From Anolis sagrei (taxonomy: Eukaryota > Chordata > Lepidosauria > Squamata > Anolidae): DNA of 64,000 nucleotides. The position numbers and the translations under genes were made by a program. The notes beneath the pieces were generated by a model that worked only from the letters and a program-made list of their open reading frames with translations, was not told the DNA's origin and ran no database searches. Location of the stretch: assembly GCF_037176765.1 (NCBI RefSeq), contig NC_090034.1, positions 21,964,875 to 22,028,874 of the forward strand, given 5' to 3'. This document shows, in pieces, positions 57,001-64,000 of this stretch (its first letter is position 1; each line of letters opens with the position of its first letter).

Positions 57001-60000
57001 TCACAGTAACAATAACCATACAGGGCCTGGATCCTGGGGAGCAGCGGGTGCCAAGAGCAGCTGGCCCCAGGCCACCTCAGTAATCAACAGTGCTTCCAGC
57101 GGAGGCAGCAATGAAGCCAAAACTGGCAGCCTCCCTGCCACCGCTGCTCTGTGGGGTGGCGCTTGCACCCACAATTATTCTGGGGAGGCCTGCCTCGACT
57201 CAAGCAGCCAAGCCAATAGCGACACTGTGAATGCAACTCTCCTCATGCCCCCACAGCCCCAGAAGGCCGACGCTGGCGGGGAGAAGGGGACCGGGGCCTG
57301 GGAGGCAGCGGGGATGGGCAGCCCCCAAAGCGCTCCCTGGGAGCATGGACCCACAGGAGGAGGAGGAGGAGGAGGGACAAGGGCTTCTATGGACGGAGGG
57401 TGGCACCAGCTGCCCAGCAATCAGTGTGCCTCCGAAAGCCTCAGCGCCAACGGGAAGAAGTTTACAAACACATGGAAATCGGTGGAGGAGGAGAAAAACG
57501 CCAGCACCACTGTGCCCAACTTCCCCATGATGAGCCAGAATGGTGGTGGGAGCTGGGCCAAGGGCAGTGCTGGTGGCAGCAGTGAAGATAGCAGTGAGGA
57601 CAAGCCCTCTGGGGAGGGGACCAGCCGGGAGCGGTGGAAGGCCGACCCCCAGGCCTTGCTGCAGAGCATCGTGAGCAGGGTGGACCTGGACCCTAGAGTG
57701 CTCTCCAACGCTGGCTGGGGGCAGACACCCATCAGGCAGAACACAGCCTGGGAGACAGAGCTATCCCCAAGGGGTGAGAAGAGGGCCGACAATGGGACGG
57801 AGGCCTGGGGGAGTTGCTCTGCGGCAGCGGTGGAGAGGCCCACCCCAAACGGTTCCAGGTGGGGAGAGCCAAAGCCTGCCACGCGTTGGGGAGGAGACCC
57901 AAAAGGTGGTTGGGGAGAGGAAGGGCCGAGAACAGCGCCGGCCAAAGGCAATCAGTCATGGGGCGGTGGTGGCAAAGAGGAACGGTCCTCGACTTGGAGC
58001 GAGACGGAGAAGCTCAAGCAGGGATGGGGAGATGGGCTGAAAGGGGGACACCCTCCAGCCATTGAGGGCTGGGGGGAGAATTCAAGGAGCAATCACTGGG
58101 GCGAGATGAGGAAGTCCAGCTCTGGCAGCAGCGACAACAGTGACCGTTCGACAGCCTCTGGCTGGAAGGGAGCAGGCAAAGGAGGAGGCGGTGGCACACA
58201 TTGGGGCAACGGAGTCGGCAATGGGGGCCCCATGGCCAGGCCCAGCCACTCTTCTGGTTGGGAGGAATCCGCCAAGCTGAGCCAAAGCCAAGGTTGGGCG
58301 GCAGAACCGCCCAAGGTGAGCCAAGCCCAGGGCTGGGGGGAGCCTCCCAAGGCCCCGGGGTCCCCAGAATGGGGCAAGGCCCAAGACACTGCTGGACGCT
58401 GGGGGCCCCCAGAAGCCAATGCTGCCACTGGGAAGCCCCCAGGATGGATGGGAGGACCGGTGCCAGCCCCATTGATGGAGGAAGAGCCCACCGGCTGGGA
58501 GGAGCCCTCCCCAGAGTCCATCCGTCGCAAGATTGAGATTGACGACGGGACCTCTGCCTGGGGAGACCCCAGCAAGTACAACTACAAGAGCGTGAACATG
58601 TGGAACAAGAACACCCTGCACAATGGGGAGCGCCTCTCGGAGCAGCAAGCACAGCGATCGCAGCATCAGGGGGTGCCACTCCATGGTGCAGGGCCCATTT
58701 CGGAGAATGGCAGCAGCGGAGGAGGAGGAGGCAACAGCAGTGGATCCGGTAAGCTCTGGTTCTCCCCTTCTCTTCTGCACAAAAGAAGCAGCCTCTGTGA
58801 ATCCCAAGGTTTGTAAAAGGCCTGTCATTTTAAGACAGGAATAGTGCCCCTGTGGAACAGGCATGGGGGTTAGTGAAGCAGGGAGGCCACCAGTATCTGT
58901 TATGATACTTTTTATTCCATATTCACAGGTGTTTCTTGGTTCCTGCCTTCCTTTCTGGTGTTTGTAAGGCATCTTAGCAGTATGAAATAAAATTGCTGTG
59001 CAAGGTCCTGCTGAGAGTTTTGCAAAAAAGAGGCCAGGCAGTTTTTGACAGTAATGCAAAGCTTTGGGGTTGACATGCTGATTTACTTGGATCTCTTTTT
59101 AAGGTTGGGGAGAGACTGCTCCACCTCCTGCTACCGTAGATAATGGCACCTCGGCATGGGGCAAACCTGTGGATACCGGGAGCAGCTGGGGAGAGTCCAT
59201 GGGTGACGCAATGGGCAGCAGCAGTTGGGGGAATGCCTCTCTCGGGCGCCAAGCCTCCAATAAGTCTGGTAGGTACTGCTTTGTGCCCAGGAATGATGTC
59301 GGTGGCTTTGGTGAGCCACTTCGTATAGTAGGGCCTGTGCAATGACTGTGGCATAGGGCTGACCATGGAAGAGAGTAAAGATAGGTTGCATTTTCCTGCC
59401 TCTCAGGGCCGAAGACCATGCATGTACCGGATGGCTGGTGCGGAGGCAGTATGCCTTCGGCTGGGAGTCACCAATCTGGCTGGGAAGAAGAGGACGATGT
59501 GGAGATTGGGACGTGGAACAGCTACTCGGTGCAAGATCCCAGCATCTCTGTTCCCTGGCCCCCGAGCTCAAGGAAGCTGCCTTCGAAGGTAAGAGCTTTG
59601 GGCAGAAGGAGGAACCGGTGAGGCTGGGCTGAGGACTTTGGGAACAACTTTCTTCCAGTCTTGGTGAAGGTTAATGTGGGTGAAACTCAAAGCCTGCAGG
59701 CCAAGTCCTGCCCTCCCTGCCATTTTGTGTGGCCCTTCTCCTGATCCTGTACTCCCAACTCCTGTATTACTCATCATTAGATGTCATGGCTAGAGCTCAT
59801 AGGAGTTGGGATCCAGGAACATTTTGCAGTTTGTTCTGTATGGTCTGGAGAGTGGGGTTTCAATGTACAGATAAGTCTTGCAGATATGTCTGACTTTAAC
59901 TGCCTTTTAGGCTTTTCCCAGCCGCAGAGCCACAAATGCTATTGAGTTACAATTCCCATTATCTCCAGATTTTTTGTGTGTGTCAGGAGCGACTTTGAGA

Positions 60001-63000
60001 GCAAATTGCTTCTGGTGCTCCAGCTCACCATGCGGGGACATGAGAGAAGCCTCTCACAAGGATGGTAAAATATCAAAACATCTGGACATCCCCTGGGCAG
60101 ATGGCCAATTCTCTCACACCAGAATTATCTCCAGATAACCAGAAGTGATGAGAGCTGTCATTCAGTAACATCTGGGGTACAAAATTGGGTAAAAACTAAA
60201 GAGCCTCGATAATCACTACGTAAAACGATAATAGTTGACTCTCTGCCCTCAAGGCAATATGTAAATATCCAGACCAGGCAGTTTTTGGCCTTCCTTTAGC
60301 CATTGATGGCCTTACCTTCCAGGAAGATCTCTTTGCATACAATCCATGTGGAGTTGGTCTTAAACCTGTTCCTTCTGACTGTTCTGCTGAAGAGCGCTGG
60401 GGGGGGGGGGGGTGTCTGGCAAAAGGAACGTTCTCCCTAATAATCAGATGTCTGTGTGTCTTTTGTTTTTTTTAGGGAACAACGAAAAATGGAAACAAGC
60501 AAGAGGATGCATGGATGAATCCATTTGTGAAACAGTTTGCAAACCTCGGCTTCCCTGTGAGTATGGTATGCAAAGAACTTGCTGCTCCTTATCAGTTCAT
60601 TTATTAAATGTGGTTGCAATTCTGCTTAATACTGGTCTCCGCTTTTGAATATCACAATTTGGCCTGTGATATGTTTATCATTATGTCCAAACCATTGTAC
60701 TCTCTCTTTTGAACGGTTCACTATAGTTTTAACGCACCTCTGTACTCTGTATTGGGAAGAGGAGGAGGATTAAGGCACTTTAACAATGCCATTGGAGAGC
60801 AGGCTGATCTATCTGTACTGCATGGTCTTTATGGTACAGTTAAGAACAACTATAACAGTCAATTCTTCAGCAGTTTTTAATAGTGCTAGCTATGTTAGAT
60901 GTCTTATTGATAGCTATGCATTTAAATTGTATTTGTTTATTGATTAGCGGTTTTGTGTCTGTATTTTGATATTCAACTTTATTTGATTATTATAATGCTG
61001 TTATTATTTTGTATTATAATATAATAATAATAAAATATTTTTACCCCACCACCATCTCCCCAAGGGGACTCGGGGTGGCTTATATGAGGCCAAGCCCAAC
61101 AAGACAACAATACAAATATACAACATAGGAATACAACAGTAAAATATATTATTTTCTATTGTTGTAATGTTTTGTTATATTCCGGACATTGAATGTTTCC
61201 TTCTGTATGTGTAAACCACCCTGAGTCCCTTTGGGGAGATGGGGCGGTCTAAAAATAATAATGATAATAATAATAATTTTAAGTAATGTTGTCTTTTTGT
61301 TACATCCAGGGCAGGCCATAATCTGCCTCAATGATCTGTATGTTTATTTAAAACTCTTGCAGCACTTTGCTCTTTAAATATTTTGTAGTCATTTAGGAAA
61401 GACAGAGGAGGGAGCCAAGCATATTATTAATCCAGGGGCAATTATTGTTTCAGAGAGAGTTACCAGAAGAAATTATGCAGAGCAATAAGATGGAGATAAC
61501 GGGAGGTAGGTGCTGAAGTCCTACCAGAAGTCCTCTCATCAAAGTGGTTCAGGCTGCTCTTAACATCAGCAGTCATTACAGTCAGCTCTCCGTACCATAG
61601 TTACACACTCAGCTAACCTTAATTTTGTCTTCCTCTTCACTCTGGAAACTGCGGCCAAGTGAAGCCCTCCTTTGATTTTCCTTCTGTATGTTTATGGGCA
61701 GGAGGGCATTTGGATTGGGGAGGTTGCCCCTGAGGATCTTCATGGTCCCCTTTTCCTATAGACAGCATGAAAAGGCCAGATAGAGGGAGGGAAACCCCAA
61801 TGGGAGGCCCAACTGGGATAATGTGGCATCAGGTGCACAAAGGCCTTTGTCTAGAGCAGTGTTTCTCAACCTTCCTAATACTGTGACCCCTTAACACAAT
61901 TCCTCATGTTGTGATGAACCCCAACCATAAAATTATTTTCTTAGTTATATCATAACTGTAATTTTGCAACTGTTATGAATCATAATATAAATATCTGATA
62001 TGCAAGATGTATTTTCATTCACTAGACCAAATTTGGCAAATACCCAATATGCCCAAATTTGGGTACTGGTGGGCTTGCGGGTGATTGATTTTGTCATTTG
62101 GGAGTTGTAATTGCTGGGATTTATACTTCATCCAAAATCAAAGAGCATTCTGAACCCCACCAATGATAGAATTGGGCCAAACTTCCCACACAGAACCCCC
62201 ATGACCAACAAAATATACTTTATTTTTTGATGGTCTTTGGTAATCCCTCTGACACCCCCTTCGCGGCCCTCCCCAGGGTCCCGACCCCAGGTTGAGAAAC
62301 ACTGGTCTAGAGTGTTGATGTGGAAGCCATGTCTCTTTCTTTGCAGGGATCCTGCCGGACAAGTGGATGGAGATGGAGAAGCACAACCTGAATGTGGCCG
62401 AATACAGCCGGGTGATAGGGAAAGGCCCTCACTCCCGGCCCCAGAATTCCAAAGAGTCTTCCATGGATCGGAATCCTTATTTTGATAAGGTGAGAGCCTC
62501 TTGGGAACAGCTCCGGTAGGGACTCAGCTGTGTTTCCTTTTGCTGAGTAGTTAGTGTTGACAAACTGCCTTGTTTGAATCTTCTGCATTCTTGCAGCGAG
62601 AACAGAACTCTCTTCTGAATGTATCTTTGGCTGGAGCCATGCTTGATCGTTCTCTTCTCAGGCTGCCTCTTTCTAATGAGAGAGAGAGTGATGCCTTCCT
62701 CTCTCCATCTTTTGGCCTCTGTAATTTAGAGCATATTAATGGGGTTTCATGTTCTCAGTGGGTGGGCCAAGAAGCACGGCCATGCAGTCATCTTGGCCTC
62801 GTCTACACTAGGCACGGGCAAACTTGGGCCCTTCCTCCAGGTGTTTTGGACTTCAACTCGCACAATTCCTAATAACCTCAGGTCACTTCCTTTTCCCCCT
62901 CAGCCGCTTAAGCTTAAGCGGCTGAGGGGGAAAATGCCTGAGTCTATTTGGAATTGTGGGAGTTGAAGTCCAAAACACCTGGAGGGAGGGCCCAAGTTTG

Positions 63001-63501
63001 CCCATTCCTGATCTACACTATGTAATGCAGATTGAACTGTATTATATGGTCAGTGTAAGCTCTTGTGATACAGTTTAAACTGCATTGACCTGGATTCTAT
63101 GGTCATAAAAATGCAGTTCAGTCTGCATTTTAATGGCAGTCTAGATGGGACCCTTGTCTACACATCCCCATTTGTAGAAGTGACGCTGCCATGCTCTTGT
63201 CTGCTGCCAGAATAGGGAACCTGTGTGACAAATGACCTTTCTCCTCTTTTCTTCCTTTCTCTCCCTCCCTCCCTGTGGATGCTGGATCCTGCCCTCTTCC
63301 GTTCTGCTTCCGCTCATTGTTGCCCCTCCTCTTCCTCCATCTTGCCTGTCCCACCAGGATGGCCTTCTTGTAGCAACCGACGATCCCCCAAATGTGCAAT
63401 TCCTGCCCGGCCAGAGTGCAAAGTTCCCCCCTTCCAACAGTGCACTACCTAACCAGGCCCTTGGCCCCCTGAGCACACAAAGCTTGAATCCTGTTAGACA
63501 G
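38096..63501 (+). CDS. TNRC6A: TNRC6A (GW182), N-terminal 12 coding exons, gene runs off the window
   Basis: Argonaute-binding scaffold of the miRNA silencing complex, found in cytoplasmic P-bodies. Twelve exons, 3795 nt, give 1265 codons out of about 1960 in human. Order: basic/acidic coiled region ([20 protein letters not shown]), short Gln-rich stretch, [20 protein letters not shown] segment, a long GW/WG-repeat region in a 2478-nt exon, the Ago-hook ([20 protein letters not shown], about residues 935-960), then [20 protein letters not shown] and [18 protein letters not shown]. The C-terminal PAM2, RRM and silencing domain lie to the right. Phases agree at all 11 junctions. The start exon is the least certain. 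Same strand and order as in human (RBBP6 then TNRC6A). Confidence 0.93.
38300..38410 (-). mobile_element. CR1-like LINE 3' UTR fragment
   Basis: GAATCCTAGAGTTAAGAGAG, CTTCTGCCAGGAAGGAC and GATGGCCATCCAGCC. Small remnant in TNRC6A intron 1, preceded by (AAT)n at about 38281-38306. Confidence 0.6.
38465..38775 (+). mobile_element. CR1 LINE 3' end
   Basis: CTTCAAACTACAAGAAAGGA and AGGCTGGATGGCCATCTGTT with the 3' end AACTCTATGACTC, equivalent to the last part of the copy at 8.07 kb. In TNRC6A intron 1. Confidence 0.85.
38905..39530 (-). mobile_element. L2-type LINE 3' fragment
   Basis: Matches the L2 element at 50.0-50.35 kb: GGGCCACCACTGAGAAGGCC, CTAAAGCCAGCACTTTGAAT, TGGCAGTCAGTGGAGCTGAC and GTTGTGTGCTCCCTGTATGC. 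Antisense, in TNRC6A intron 1. Confidence 0.85.
39531..40190 (-). mobile_element. Degenerate LINE-derived 3' UTR sequence
   Basis: A-rich tract with repeated ACACAATTAAAATA-type motifs, then TTTAGGGAGGGAGTTCCAGA and GTTATAAGAGGAGATATAAA, resembling the L2/CR1 3' region in inverted sense. No coding frame. Confidence 0.4.
40200..40400. mobile_element. Short palindromic element, second copy
   Basis: ATATATGGCAGTGTGGACTC and GATATTTATATGGCTGTGTG with AAAGCAGATATTGCGGGA..TGCCTTGATATTCTGGG, as at 34.72 kb. Confidence 0.6.
40470..41095 (+). mobile_element. Non-LTR retrotransposon C-terminal fragment
   Basis: Encodes [40 protein letters not shown] and [20 protein letters not shown], the domain after RT in a non-LTR element. 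The 3' end matches the fragment at 17.55 kb and finishes in (TAAA)-like repeats. The clade is not assigned. Confidence 0.7.
41570..42030 (-). mobile_element. R4/Dong-clade LINE 3' end, antisense
   Basis: Reverse complement resembles 33.9-34.4 kb: GACATCGTGATTGTGG-like endonuclease stretch, the GTGCCGTGCC..AAAGATCT segment, and the CACAGTCCTAGATGCTTGGG tail. Flanked on the right by (ATT)n (about 42003-42040). In TNRC6A intron 1. Confidence 0.8.
42240..42960 (-). mobile_element. Cluster of CR1/L2 3' UTR fragments
   Basis: Repeated pieces with GGCTATCCAGT, CATCCAGTCCAGCCTGC, GCTTTGAAACCTCCAGAGAA and GGACCCCAAGAACCATCCGG, plus an inverted repeat GAATTTGGAAGGAA..TTCCTTCCAAATTC (42320-42390). In TNRC6A intron 1. 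Confidence 0.55.
43670..44198 (+). mobile_element. L2-type LINE 3' end, sense
   Basis: Encodes an [20 protein letters not shown]-like stretch (GTATTCTCGGTGGTGGCCCC region) then the 3' UTR with CAGGGAGATGGAGGTGGCGT and an AAATAAAGTTCTTCTTCTTC tail. Lies 190 bp before TNRC6A exon 2. Confidence 0.85.
44391..44438 (+). CDS. TNRC6A: TNRC6A coding exon 2 (48 nt)
   Basis: Codons 2-18, (R)[15 protein letters not shown](R); human is MRELEAKATKDVERNLSR. Acceptor TTTCTTTCAG, donor GTAAGA. Confidence 0.92.
44439..47390. other. TNRC6A intron 2, mostly repeat-free
   Basis: About 3 kb with no clear repeat family; GAT microsatellite near 45047-45060 and (TGTA)n near 45237-45252. A G14 run at 46710-46723. 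A LINE-like ATACGGCTTTATGGATCATA segment near 46415-46480 is possibly L2-derived. Confidence 0.45.
47390..47505. mobile_element. hAT-type palindromic short element
   Basis: Arms GTCCAACCTTTCTTCCTCCA..TAACTCCCAGAAG and GAATTCTGGAAGCTGAAGTC..CCAAAGGTTGAACAC. In TNRC6A intron 2. Confidence 0.6.
47991..48087 (+). CDS. TNRC6A: TNRC6A coding exon 3
   Basis: Codons 18-50, (R)[19 protein letters not shown] and [13 protein letters not shown]; human [20 protein letters not shown] and on. Charged, predicted coiled region. Confidence 0.95.
49203..49342. mobile_element. hAT-type palindromic short element
   Basis: CAGGCCTCTTCAATCTTCGG and CCAATTGTTGAAGAGGCCTG form terminal arms, with the usual GGGCTTCCAACTCCC and GAAGTCCAAAACACC inside. 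Confidence 0.7.
49485..49506 (+). CDS. TNRC6A: TNRC6A coding exon 4 (22-nt microexon)
   Basis: Codons 51-58, TAEHKNK(A), equivalent to human ATEQKIK. Acceptor TTTTGTTTCAG, donor GTACGT. Phase fits both neighbours. Confidence 0.9.
49700..52690 (-). mobile_element. Long L2-clade LINE with endonuclease and RT, antisense in intron 4
   Basis: The minus strand carries an ORF2 frame of about 960 codons interrupted by a single in-frame TAG (52104-52106). Upstream of it: endonuclease pieces [26 protein letters not shown] and WTDHHLIRF. Downstream (about 713 codons): [33 protein letters not shown], catalytic YVDD in [13 protein letters not shown], and [20 protein letters not shown]. The 3' UTR carries GGGCGGTATA-type sequence and ends in (AAATA)n at about 49704-49730. 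The endonuclease N-terminus is missing, so it is 5'-truncated. One stop suggests recent insertion. Confidence 0.92.
49955..52856 (-). pseudogene. L2 ORF2 (EN-RT), one nonsense codon
   Basis: Two open stretches in one frame: 52856-52104 (250 codons) and 52085-49944 (713 codons) with only VRPRRL between the stop and the ATG. RT motifs and YVDD are intact. The codons upstream of about 52690 look unrelated to EN. The endonuclease half lacks the first catalytic segment, so it could not retrotranspose on its own. Confidence 0.85.
53258..53635 (+). CDS. TNRC6A: TNRC6A coding exon 5
   Basis: Codons 58-184, [28 protein letters not shown], a short [12 protein letters not shown] stretch, [20 protein letters not shown] and [16 protein letters not shown]. 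The Gln tract is far shorter than in human. The acceptor lies in GAGAGCAG|CA; a GAG/CAG tandem (NAGNAG) gives a possible start three nt upstream (53255), adding one Ala. Confidence 0.93.
53735..53868 (+). mobile_element. L2 LINE 3' end remnant
   Basis: CCGCCCTGAGTCTCCATCGG and GAGAAGGGCGGAATATAAAT, the L2 3' terminal segment, just after TNRC6A exon 5. Confidence 0.8.
53872..54210 (-). mobile_element. Sauria-type tRNA SINE
   Basis: Minus-strand 5' end GGAGGCGCAGTGGGTTAAAC (A box) and B box GGTTCAAATCC, then a body and a BovB-like tail (GGTTTCCCCCTGATATTAAG, CCAACTCTGGGGGTTGGTGC on the plus strand). Sauria SINEs are known to borrow BovB LINE tails. In TNRC6A intron 5. Confidence 0.9.
54807..54886 (+). 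mobile_element. SINE2 3' end fragment
   Basis: GACGGCCAATTCTCTCATAC and TTGCAGTTTCTCAAGTTGCT with poly(A), the 3' part of the SINE at 54976. Confidence 0.75.
54976..55227 (-). mobile_element. Full-length tRNA SINE (SINE2 type)
   Basis: Minus-strand 5' end GGTGGCGCAGTGGGTTAAAG, B box GGTTCGAATCC, body GGGGACATGAGAGAAGCCTC, and a 3' CTCCTGACACG tail with T15 (poly-A of the element) at its left end. Flanked by AGTGTGG at 54969-54975 and 55228-55234, a likely target-site duplication. Confidence 0.88.
56271..58748 (+). CDS. TNRC6A: TNRC6A coding exon 6, GW-repeat and Ago-hook exon
   Basis: 2478 nt, codons 184-1010. Starts [20 protein letters not shown]. Rich in WG/GW pairs flanked by Ser/Asn/Gly/Pro, including [53 protein letters not shown] and [20 protein letters not shown], and ends at the Ago-hook [16 protein letters not shown]. 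Single open frame. GC content is high relative to human (many Gly codons; GGGGGG in the 57.3 kb region). Binds Argonaute tryptophan pockets. Confidence 0.97.
59104..59268 (+). CDS. TNRC6A: TNRC6A coding exon 7
   Basis: Codons 1010-1065, [40 protein letters not shown] and [15 protein letters not shown], matching human [20 protein letters not shown]. The acceptor is TTTTTAAG. Confidence 0.95.
59407..59588 (+). CDS. TNRC6A: TNRC6A coding exon 8
   Basis: Codons 1065-1125, [40 protein letters not shown] and [13 protein letters not shown], matching human [20 protein letters not shown]. Ends on a codon boundary. Confidence 0.95.
59963..60125. mobile_element. SINE2-derived composite
   Basis: Left part is an inverted SINE2 tail (GTCAGGAGCGACTTTGAGAG), right part is a sense SINE2 body (GCGGGGACATGAGAGAAGCC, CCAATTCTCTCACACCAGAA). 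In TNRC6A intron 8. Confidence 0.65.
60476..60556 (+). CDS. TNRC6A: TNRC6A coding exon 9 (81 nt)
   Basis: Codons 1126-1152, [20 protein letters not shown] and FANLGFP, matching human GGNKQEEAWINPFVKQF. Phase 0 at both ends. Human has a longer LSGKKRRRERGMM-type insert before GGNKQ that is not seen here. Confidence 0.95.
60950..61300. mobile_element. L2 LINE 3' end fragments, two orientations
   Basis: CACCATCTCCCCAAGGGGAC (antisense) at about 61040-61070, then TGTAAACCACCCTGAGTCCC and GGGGAGATGGGGCGGTCTAA (sense) at 61200-61245, with AAT repeats. In TNRC6A intron 9. Confidence 0.65.
61454..61505 (+). CDS. TNRC6A: TNRC6A coding exon 10 (52 nt)
   Basis: Codons 1153-1170, [17 protein letters not shown](G), equivalent to human RDSPEENVQSNKMDLSGG. 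Acceptor ATTGTTTCAG, donor GTAGGT. Its presence is needed to correct the phase between exons 9 and 11. Confidence 0.9.
61857..62304. mobile_element. SPIN/URR1-like non-autonomous hAT element
   Basis: Terminal inverted repeats CAGTGTTTCTCAACCT (16 bp) and a perfect 8-bp duplication GTCTAGAG on each side (61849-61856 and 62305-62312), the hAT hallmark. The body has ACAATTCCTCATGTTGTG, ACCATAAAATTATTTTCTTA and GTTATGAATCATAATATAAA, which I recognise from SPIN/URR1-type elements of tetrapods. 448 bp, no transposase. In TNRC6A intron 10, 34 bp before exon 11. Confidence 0.85.
62347..62489 (+). CDS. TNRC6A: TNRC6A coding exon 11
   Basis: Codons 1170-1217, [40 protein letters not shown] and RNPYFDK, matching human [20 protein letters not shown]. 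Acceptor CTTTCTTTGCAG lies just after the SPIN-like element. Confidence 0.96.
62809..63010. mobile_element. hAT-type palindromic element with long hairpin
   Basis: Arms GGGCAAACTTGGGCCC and GGGCCCAAGTTTGCCC, plus CAGGTGTTTTGGACTTCAAC and GTTGAAGTCCAAAACACCTG. The centre is a perfect 44-bp palindrome (62891-62934). Possible 8-bp duplication GTCTACAC / ATCTACAC. Inserted in a second palindromic element (the ATATGG..AGTG type, about 62795-63160). Confidence 0.8.
62891..62934. repeat. 44-bp perfect palindrome
   Basis: Both 22-nt halves are exact reverse complements with no spacer, centred on AAGCTT. It starts TTTTCCCCCTCAGCCGCTTA and ends TAAGCGGCTGAGGGGGAAAA. Perfect, unspaced palindromes of this size are unstable in most cells. 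Confidence 0.95.
63358..63501 (+). CDS. TNRC6A: TNRC6A coding exon 12
   Basis: Codons 1218-1265, [40 protein letters not shown] and QSLNPVRQ, matching human [20 protein letters not shown]. Phase 0 ends; donor GTAAGG. Next exons are outside the window. Confidence 0.96.
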
Positions 63502-64000
63502 GTAAGGAGATGTTGGGCATCCTCTCCACCTGGTATGTAATCGGAGCCTGCTTCCACTGGTTTCAGTGTACTTTCCTGAAAGATCTCAGAGGAACCCCTT
63601 TGCAGTGAATGCTCATAGCCTTGGTGTCTATGCACTCTCCATTTGGCCCCTTTCTGATAAAAGCAGGTCTTTGGAGGTACCTCTAAATCGTCCCTTGGGG
63701 CCTTGAGCTCCAAGACCCTTTCTCACAGAGAAACAAGTTGGGCGAGTGGGTGTATTCACAAAATATCCTCATAAATGTTCAGCAGAGCAACTTAGCAGCA
63801 GCAGCAGCGTGATCCAGCACCAGTAGCCCAAAGCGATAAAAAAACAAAAACACACAGACCAATGTTATATCTTCCTTAGGAGGCTTTTCTTTGTAGTAAA
63901 ATAATATGGTTGCACTATTTACAACAACAAGGTTTCCATAACACAAATAAACAAATACATAGTAGCTTTACACATAGCAGCCTTCACACTGGAAGTTTCT
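63502..64000. other. TNRC6A intron 12, 5' part
   Basis: No further exon seen before the window edge; AT-rich, with a CAGCAGCAGCAG tract near 63796-63808. Confidence 0.6.

Noticed and set aside
58014-59059. Long minus-strand frames opposite TNRC6A exon 6
   Set aside because: Compositional shadows of the Gly/Trp/Ser-rich exon; no own domain.
59589-59617. Extended TNRC6A exon 8 with a downstream GTGAGG donor, as a counterpart of the human KKRRR insert
   Set aside because: The 29-nt extension would shift the frame into exon 9.
1-64000. CRISPR arrays, operons, toxin-antitoxin or phage-defence loci
   Set aside because: The window is spliced vertebrate DNA; repeats seen are minisatellites and transposable elements, not direct repeats with unique spacers.

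Overview
This window is vertebrate nuclear DNA, most likely from a squamate reptile and probably an iguanian or anole-type lizard. The evidence is spliced vertebrate genes with orthodox GT-AG introns, plus a lizard-style repeat load: Sauria-type tRNA SINEs with a BovB-like tail, a second tRNA SINE family, BovB/RTE, CR1, L2 and R4/Dong-clade LINEs, many short hAT-type palindromic elements, and one element resembling the SPIN/URR1 hAT group. Family names come from recognition by eye, not from a database search.

Two host genes lie head to tail on the + strand. RBBP6 (E3 ubiquitin ligase and mRNA 3'-processing factor) is complete. A CpG-rich promoter (about 1.7-2.66 kb) is followed by 17 coding exons between 2476 and 28146 and a poly(A) signal at 28614. 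All exon phases join without conflict into 5424 nt, or 1807 residues. An apparently conserved alternative end sits just after exon 3: reading through the donor gives a short DWNN-only protein. TNRC6A (GW182, the miRNA silencing scaffold) starts at a CpG-rich promoter near 37.75-38.1 kb. Twelve coding exons (1265 codons) are present and the gene runs off the right edge; the C-terminal silencing/RRM part is outside.

Layout: 1-1700 is upstream sequence with an unclassified possibly repeat-derived block. 1700-2660 is the RBBP6 promoter and exon 1. 2.7-4.1 kb is a tandem minisatellite in intron 1, interrupted by an R4-like LINE tail. 4.2-28.6 kb holds the rest of RBBP6, with a notably repeat-poor part from 8.7 to 17.5 kb. 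28.6-37.7 kb is intergenic, with hAT-type elements and R4, BovB and CR1 LINE remains. 37.7-64 kb is TNRC6A, whose introns carry L2, R4, CR1 and other LINE pieces, a long antisense L2 element (49.7-52.7 kb), SINEs and hAT elements.

The two proteins both act on mRNA: RBBP6 in cleavage/polyadenylation and ubiquitination, TNRC6A in Argonaute-dependent silencing. I know of no evidence that they form one system, and I read their adjacency as conserved vertebrate synteny. I saw no CRISPR array, operon, prokaryotic-type system or other clearly new biological system. The most interesting points are the RBBP6 read-through isoform, the SPIN-like insertion 34 bp upstream of a TNRC6A splice acceptor, a 44-bp perfect palindrome, and an excess of long G/C homopolymers.
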